Shown in pieces: positions 58,516-64,000 of a stretch of DNA of 64,000 nucleotides (its first letter is position 1; each line of letters begins with the position of its first letter). Source of the stretch: Alitta virens (Eukaryota; Annelida; Polychaeta; Phyllodocida; Nereididae); assembly GCA_932294295.1 (NCBI GenBank), contig OW028575.1:43806753-43870752 (forward strand). Direction: 5' to 3'. The position numbers were made by a program, and so were the translations under genes. Under the pieces are notes generated by a model that did no database searches, was not told where the DNA came from, and saw only the letters and a program-made list of their open reading frames with translations.

Positions 58516-60238
58516 AGAATCTAATCCAATACTGCTCTATATATCTTCAGGATGGGTTGTAAAGAAAGTCATGGAAAAGCTCCAGTGTGATGTGTGTCGT
58601 GAACAGCTGGTGACTACAACAGCATCAACAGAACACCAAGCTGCATTTACCCTACTGAATGCAAAGAATTGTGGGGGTTTGATAAAACCAGCAGAAAGTG
58701 TCATTGGCATTTTACTATGTGCCGAAAGGAAATTGAGACAGATTACCAACATTCAAAACATTAACAGGTCGTGCTCACAGCTGAAATTGGAGAGTGCAGT
58801 TCTTTCTCAGATGGGATGCAATGCGTTTGAAATGATCATGCTAGATCAACAAGTGTTGGAATAAACAATCATTATTTAACCTGGTTCGTCTGCTAGTGAA
58901 AACTTACTTCAATCTTAGGTTCCATCATATTGTACGCCTTCACAACATGAAACTTCAAGGAAAGAAGATCCGACAGAAATGTACAAAGTTGGTGTTGATT
59001 AAGGGACAATAATGACATTATGCTTCCCACTTGTAGACTCTTTTCTCACTGAAGAAACACTGAAGATTTGTTTGATGCAATTATCATTTACAAGTGTAAG
59101 AAATGAATCAACAGATAATTAGTAATTTATCAATTAGCATAGCAGCATTATATACATGTAGTTGATGTGGACAAGATGTAATTTACTTTACTATTGAAAT
59201 GCTGATATGATATAATGCTAGAGTGTAAGCTGCTATGACATTTCTGCCAAAACTGTAGAAAAATACACTTGTGATTTTATAGAAAAACTCAGTTCTACTG
59301 TATTGATAAATTAAATAATCATGATAATGTACTAAGGTAAGATTGTCATATTAAGATTTTCAAATCATTGCAATCCAGGTGATATCGATTAGGTCATTCA
59401 TAAATTATCATGATTTGCCTTCCTTTTTTTTTTTTTGGCTGGCTTATATATATATTTCTTGTTGTATTGTTGTATTGCATTCGACAAATAGGTCAAATTT
59501 GACCTTAAAGTTTGATATTGTCAATCAAATTTCTACTACTATAATCTCACTGTCATTGATGTCTATAAGTAAAATGGAAGGATACCTAGTTTCCTTGTTA
59601 ATGTGTGCTAATGAATTATAACTTTACTACTTATTACAGAGATCTTTGTCAATTTGTATTTGAATGAAACTGAACATATTCATTAAAAAAAGGGACATGA
59701 AACATACCACTCAATTTGTACTTATTATTGGGATGCGGAAAGGTCTGTATGTGCATAGCGTGCTATAAGGCATTGAAGACACCTACCCATTTAAAACATT
59801 AATTTGAAAAAGGTCTAAATTAAGCGTATTATGCAGGAAAAAATTACCAGTTGCCCTGAGCCCTGACTTTCTAGTGCTAAGGGCAGCCAAGCAGATATAT
59901 ATATATATATATACGATGTGTCACTTGGATAACACATGGACATGCAGTAATGTAAAAAACAGTTTGCTCAAAAAATAGAAACCTCCGTTTATCCCTGTAT
60001 TGGCCTCAAAATTTCAGCCGGGATCAGTCCTGGGGCAACGCAAAAACTGCCATAAATGAATTGCATGGGCACTGCTCTGATAGGCACCATACTTAAAAAA
60101 AGGACTACAAATGGCCCTGTACAATTATATTCTGCGAGTTTTTAAAGCAGGTTAGGAAAGTGATCCATGTGTTGTGCCCCACACGCTGACGATCGAGTCC
60201 TAAACACAGCACATGCCACACATGCTGTATCCCATAGC

Positions 60239-60379
60239 CAGGGCCGGTCATATAACTTGCGGGGCCCAAAGCAGGGCCTAATTTGCCTCCTTGCTTTTCA
60301 ATTATAAGAATGGCCTAATATTACCGATGTGCGGGGCCTATTTAGGTGCCTTGCTTGCGTTGCCCTATGACCGGCCCTG
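60239..60379. mobile_element. hAT-type MITE with 8-bp target duplication
   Basis: The termini are CAGGGCCGGTCATAT and its inverted partner (14 of 15 match). The CAGGG start is typical of hAT elements. Flanks CCCATAGC (60,231-60,238) and CCCACAGC (60,380-60,387) match at 7 of 8 positions, the hAT target-duplication length. The 141-bp interior repeats GGGGCC and GGCCTA words and has no coding capacity. Confidence 0.8.
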
Positions 60380-60939
60380 CCCACAGCAATTTTGTGGTTG
60401 TGTAAGTTGCAATTTTAATTTTAATCAGTGGAACTTGGGGATGGGGGCACTTTTGGTCCCATTCAAGCACCCTTTGGACAGTCTTGAATAAATGTTGATA
60501 AAAGTATTTGATCTCTTTAGCTTCTCGCATCTTCTCAGGGCAAAATTTTAAGGATCAGTCTTTTGAAAATCCAAAGGTTAGATAAAAATAATGAAATAAC
60601 ATTGTGTGACCTCTACTATCACCTTGTATTTTGTCACATTTCACATCACGTAGATGGATCCGCAAAACTAACAATTGAATAAGACTCACTGATGGTTTTA
60701 TTTAGGCGATGTGAGTACATCATAAAGAGAAAAAGAGAGAAACGTTTATTTGACCATCATAATATGATGTGACCACCTTGAGCCACTTGTCCAGCTTCCC
60801 TGTACACAATAAACAACAAATAATGAAAACCAAGGTAACCAACCAAATTTATTGTGGCTTAGAATAGACACCAGCTGATAAGTGTAAACCAGCTGATAAG
60901 TGTTAACGACCTGTTATTCACTTTTATCTGTTATTCATC

Positions 60940-61985
60940 AAAGCACCAGCTGGCTGGAATCTTCCCAGCTGAAGGTTACTCTGAGACCTGTCTCCCAGCT
61001 GGATCATTCCCAGCTGGTATATAAGCCAGCTGACAAGGACTTAAGCTGGATCCATCCTAGCTGGCAAATTCTTAAATTATTAAGGCTCCAGCTACTGAAC
61101 TCTAGCTAGCTGGCAGTCTCCCAGAGCTCTGCAGTAGTGATGCTTGCTATTTTTCAAATTATTGAGGCTCCAGCTACTGAACTCCAGCTAGCTGGCAGTC
61201 TCTCAGCTGCAGTGGCGATGCTTGCTATTTTTCAACTTATTGAGGCTCCAGCTAGTGACCTCCCGCTAGACGGCAGTCTCCCAGCTGCAGTGGCGATGCT
61301 TGCTATTTTTCAACTTATTCAGGCTCCAGCTAGTGACCTCCCACTAGCTGAAATTTTTGTGATACAGCTGTTCTTTTATATACTCCCTCTCATCTGACAT
61401 TTTTTTATCTAGCATTTATTGACATTCAAAAGTAGAGATACATGAGGAAAAATGCAGTGTTTTTACAAAATAATTTCTAGATCTATTTATTTTACCCCTT
61501 TCAGTCATAAACAGACTTCAGTAGAAATAATGACAAAATATATAGACAATCGACAATCATTATCCTGAATCATCATGCCTCCATTTTTGCTATTATTAGC
61601 CTGTCTGGCCTAACATAACAATACCAGCTGGAAAAGTTAGGGGAAAATTTACAGCTTAGTTGGAACTCAGCTGGCTGGGAAGAAATGCTAAGAAATTTCA
61701 GCTGGCTAAGAAAGTTGCTAGCTGGGTAAATTGAATTGGCTGGCTGGCTAAGATGGTTGCTAGCTGGGTGAATTTAATTGGCTGGCTGGCTTAGAAAATA
61801 ATCATCAATGGGCTGGCTGGCACCAGTGCTTATGCAGTAGCTGGTAAGTCAGAAAAAATTAATAACAGATGAATGTTTCCTAGACTGACAACGTTTCAAC
61901 TCTATTCTATGAAACATATAGAAACTGAATATCAGCTTGCTAGCCAGCCTTTGTAAAATTTGCTGGTAGTGTGCTCCTGATTAAG
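60940..61985. mobile_element. CAGCTG-rich repeat family, copy 3 (long)
   Basis: A 5' part (60,940-61,080) rich in CCAGCTGG words, e.g. CTGTCTCCCAGCTGGATCAT. Then about three 85-bp subrepeats (GAGGCTCCAGCTAGTGACCT, CTGGCAGTCTCCCAGCTGCA, TGGCGATGCTTGCTATTTTT) to 61,345. Then the shared 3' part to GTGTGCTCCTGA at about 61,980. The ORF through the subrepeats (MLAIFQLIEAPAS..) is repeat-encoded. Confidence 0.85.
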
Positions 61986-62344
61986 CTTGACACATACTAA
62001 AATGAAAATTGAGTGTAGAAAATAAAAAACCCACATGATTTAGCTGAACCTGTGGAATGAATTCCATTTACTTTCACTTAACCATGGCATAGACGTAGTA
62101 TTTTGTTTTGCTAAATATATACAGATTTATGAAATATCATAATCATTTAAGTATTGGGGTTGTCAGTAAATTTACAAGGTGAAACTGAAAGCATGCAGAA
62201 CTTTATAACAGTCAAAAAGCAGTTTCACCATTGCCGACACTACTTCAAGTGCCCGTTTTTATTGTACATAGGATCTTGTTTCTTAAACCAATGGCTTCCC
62301 CAGATCAAGACGGTTCTGGCAATAGGTATAACATAATTGTAGCT

Positions 62345-62820
62345 CTATTATTAACGGAGCTGTTTTATGTGTGACGAGGTCACTGTTTTCCAGCTATGCA
62401 CGTGTGTTTGTTGACGTCCACAATCAACACACAGCAATGGCGCCTTGCGGCGCGCGTCACAGACAATGGCAACCAATAGGCTTCGTCCATTGTATGGTCC
62501 ATTCCACTCTTCTAGTTCCATGAGCTGACGCAGTACGCAGGTAGGGGCTGCCATTAGCCGGAAGAGATTCCTCCCGGTAGCGTGCGTGCGCATCCTAGGC
62601 TTTAGCATTGAAAATTCGTGGACCGGAACGTGTTCCCCAGTCTAAAAATAGCACAGCCAATCAAAAAATTCAGCGTTTGGCCAATCAGATAGGTAGAGGC
62701 GACCTGCCTGTCGCGTTTATGCTTAGGCAGGTCCCAGCCAAGTGCCTGCAAAATCATACAGGGTGCGCTGCGCATCTATTACCTGCTGCCCTCTGCTGAT
62801 ATTTAGTGTAAACTATATAT
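62345..62820. repeat. GC-rich dispersed repeat with transposon-end-like 3' border
   Basis: 62,500-62,740 is the inverted partner of 50,693-50,930. 62,751-62,818 repeats, in direct orientation, the 51,011-51,078 block ending TTTAGTGTAAACTATAT. The combination at both places implies one composite element family with rearranged orientation of its parts. Confidence 0.75.
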
Positions 62821-62879
62821 TGTAAGATAAAATCAACACAACTTCAAAGCAACAAGTATCACATTTCAGACACAATAGC

Positions 62880-64000
62880 AAGCACTAGCAAATTCCCAGC
62901 TGGAGGTAACACTGAGACCTGTCTCCCAGCTGGATCATTCGCTCCCAGCTGGTATATATGCCAGCTGACAAGGACTTGAACTGGATCCATCCTAGCTGGC
63001 AAATTCTCAACTTATTGAGGCTTCAGCTAGTGACCACCAGCTAACTGGCAGTCTCTCCCAGCTGCAGTGGCGATGCTTGCTATTTTTCAAATTGAGGCTC
63101 CAGCTAGTGACCTCCAGCTAGCTGGCAGTCTCCCAGCTGCAGTGGCGATGCTTATTTTTTTTCAAATTATTGAGGTACCAGCTATAGTGACCTCCAGCTA
63201 GCTGGCAGTCTCCCAGCTGCAGTGGCGATACTTGCTATTTTTCAACTTACTGAGGCTTCAGCTAGTGACCTCCAGCTAGCTTGCAGTCTCCCAGCTGCAG
63301 TGGCGATAATTGCTATTTTTCAAATTATTGCGGCTTCAGCTAGTGACTCCCAGCTAGCTGGCAGTCTCCCAGCTGTAGTGGCGATGCCTGCTATTTTTCA
63401 ACTTATTGAGGCTCCAGCTAGTGACCTCCTGCTAGCTTGCAGTCTTCCAGCTGCACTGGAAATTCTTGTGATACAGCTGTTCTTTTATATACTCCCTCTC
63501 ACCTGGCTTTATTAACTAGCATTTATTGACATTCAAAAGTACAGATACATAAGGAAAAAATGCAGTCTTTTTACAAAAATAATTTTTAGAAAAAATTACA
63601 AAATATACAGACAATCATAAGCCTGAATCATCCTGCCATTTTTGCCATTGTTACAATACCAGCTGGAAAAGTTAGGGGAAAATTTACAGCTGGGTGGTAG
63701 GCTTAGTTGGAACTCAGCTGGCTGGGAAGAAATGCTAAGAAATGTCAGCTGGCTAAGAAAGTTGCTAGCTGGGTAAATTGAATTGGCTGGCTGGCTAAGA
63801 CGGTTGCTAGCTGGGTGAATTTAATTGGCTGGCTGGCTTAGAATTTAATAATTAATGGGCTGGCTGGCACCAGTGCTTATGCAGTAGCTGGTAAGTCAGA
63901 AAAAATAAATAACAGATGAGAGTTTCCTAGACTGACCACTTTTCAATTCTATTGTCTATGAAACATATAGAAACTGAATATCAGCCTGCTAGCCAGTCTT
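62880..64000. mobile_element. CAGCTG-rich repeat family, copy 4 (long, runs off the window)
   Basis: Same layout as copy 3: a CCAGCTGG-rich lead (62,890-63,010), five to six 85-bp subrepeats (63,015-63,445), and the shared 3' part (63,447 to the window end). The frame through the subrepeats (IFQLTEASASDLQLACSLPA) stays open only because of the repeat. Confidence 0.85.

Larger units (their letters stand above)
51219..59012 (+). pseudogene. P-type (THAP9-like) transposase pseudogene C, nearly full length
   Basis: Exon-like pieces: about 51,219-51,326, start of a THAP domain (CFAINCTSYRNRT), frameshift near 51,290. About 53,475-53,605: PKEGAFPTIFELPKHLQ. 53,800-53,887: linker. 53,997-54,199: coiled coil (RLLRVEEKNKALKKQLRNTK). 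55,685-55,785: FALTLHLYSSKALRR. 55,893 on: WLERIDAKPGLN. 56,328-57,005: RNase-H-like core with LLLDAMAIKQRIDHD, FTGYVDLGNG, VTMDGHATNKAM and YVMFDTCHMIKLVRN, broken by TGA at 56,508-56,510. 57,145-57,326: IDRLFDTLNN..., frame broken by an 8-bp duplication. 57,632-57,785: LLTYKLSQDHLELFFSAVRQ. 57,899-58,180: GWSNNPTALHFKYIFRRLL. 58,551 on: WVVKKVMEKLQCDVC, NCGGLIKPAES. 58,919-59,012: MKLQGKKIRQKCTKLVLIKG, stop. The order matches P element/THAP9. The THAP half with the CxxH pair was not found. Inactive. Confidence 0.85.

Noticed and set aside
61137..61397. ORF MLAIFQLIEAPASDLPL repeats (also 63,222-63,515)
   Set aside because: Encoded by the 85-bp subrepeats of the CAGCTG-rich family.

Overview
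This is an intron-rich, AT-rich, repeat-laden animal genome window. GT-AG introns, TATA-type promoters, tRNA-derived SINEs, and P-type (THAP9-like), DIRS-like and LINE remnants all rule out a prokaryote. The taxon cannot be fixed from sequence alone. The mix of P-superfamily elements, DIRS-like recombinases, foldback elements with tandemly repeated arms and many AGGCCTAT words suggests a marine invertebrate, possibly a non-vertebrate deuterostome; this is inference only. No bacterial operons, CRISPR arrays or rRNA genes were seen.

Layout. 1-1,415: decayed non-LTR retrotransposon (reverse transcriptase C-terminus and 3' tail). 3,114-11,195 (minus): the best candidate for a functional host gene, five phase-compatible exons with a PD-(D/E)XK-like nuclease signature, probably continuing beyond what I can trace. 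8-22 kb: mostly non-coding, with an ~0.5-kb inverted-repeat element, a 14-bp minisatellite, a SINE head and a 1.66-kb foldback element. 22.4-29 kb: a compact promoter (CCAAT, octamer, E-box, TATA), a small first coding exon and a 1,350-bp higher-order tandem duplication of cassettes. The exon-like pieces join in phase into a predicted ~111-residue single-membrane-span protein. I do not recognise it, and it is the most novel-looking locus here.

30.6-39.1 kb: two adjacent same-strand P-type transposase pseudogenes (A and B), both intron-containing and broken. 40.8-42.7 kb (minus): a DIRS-like tyrosine recombinase, with a stop inside its catalytic motif, abutting a C-terminal P-type remnant. 46.4-51.1 kb: GC-rich foldback elements; one pair of inverted arms encloses an intron-containing integrase-core gene fragment. 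51.1-59.0 kb: a third P-type transposase (copy C), nearly full length and closer to THAP9, inactivated by frameshifts and a stop, with two inverted-repeat elements in its introns (one holding a SINE). 59-64 kb: a hAT-type MITE and two long copies of a CAGCTG-rich repeat family, also found at 30.9 and 51.7 kb.

The window is therefore a transposon graveyard with nested insertions around one or two plausible host genes. All gene models are by-eye splice reconstructions; exon ends are tentative unless phase agreement is stated.
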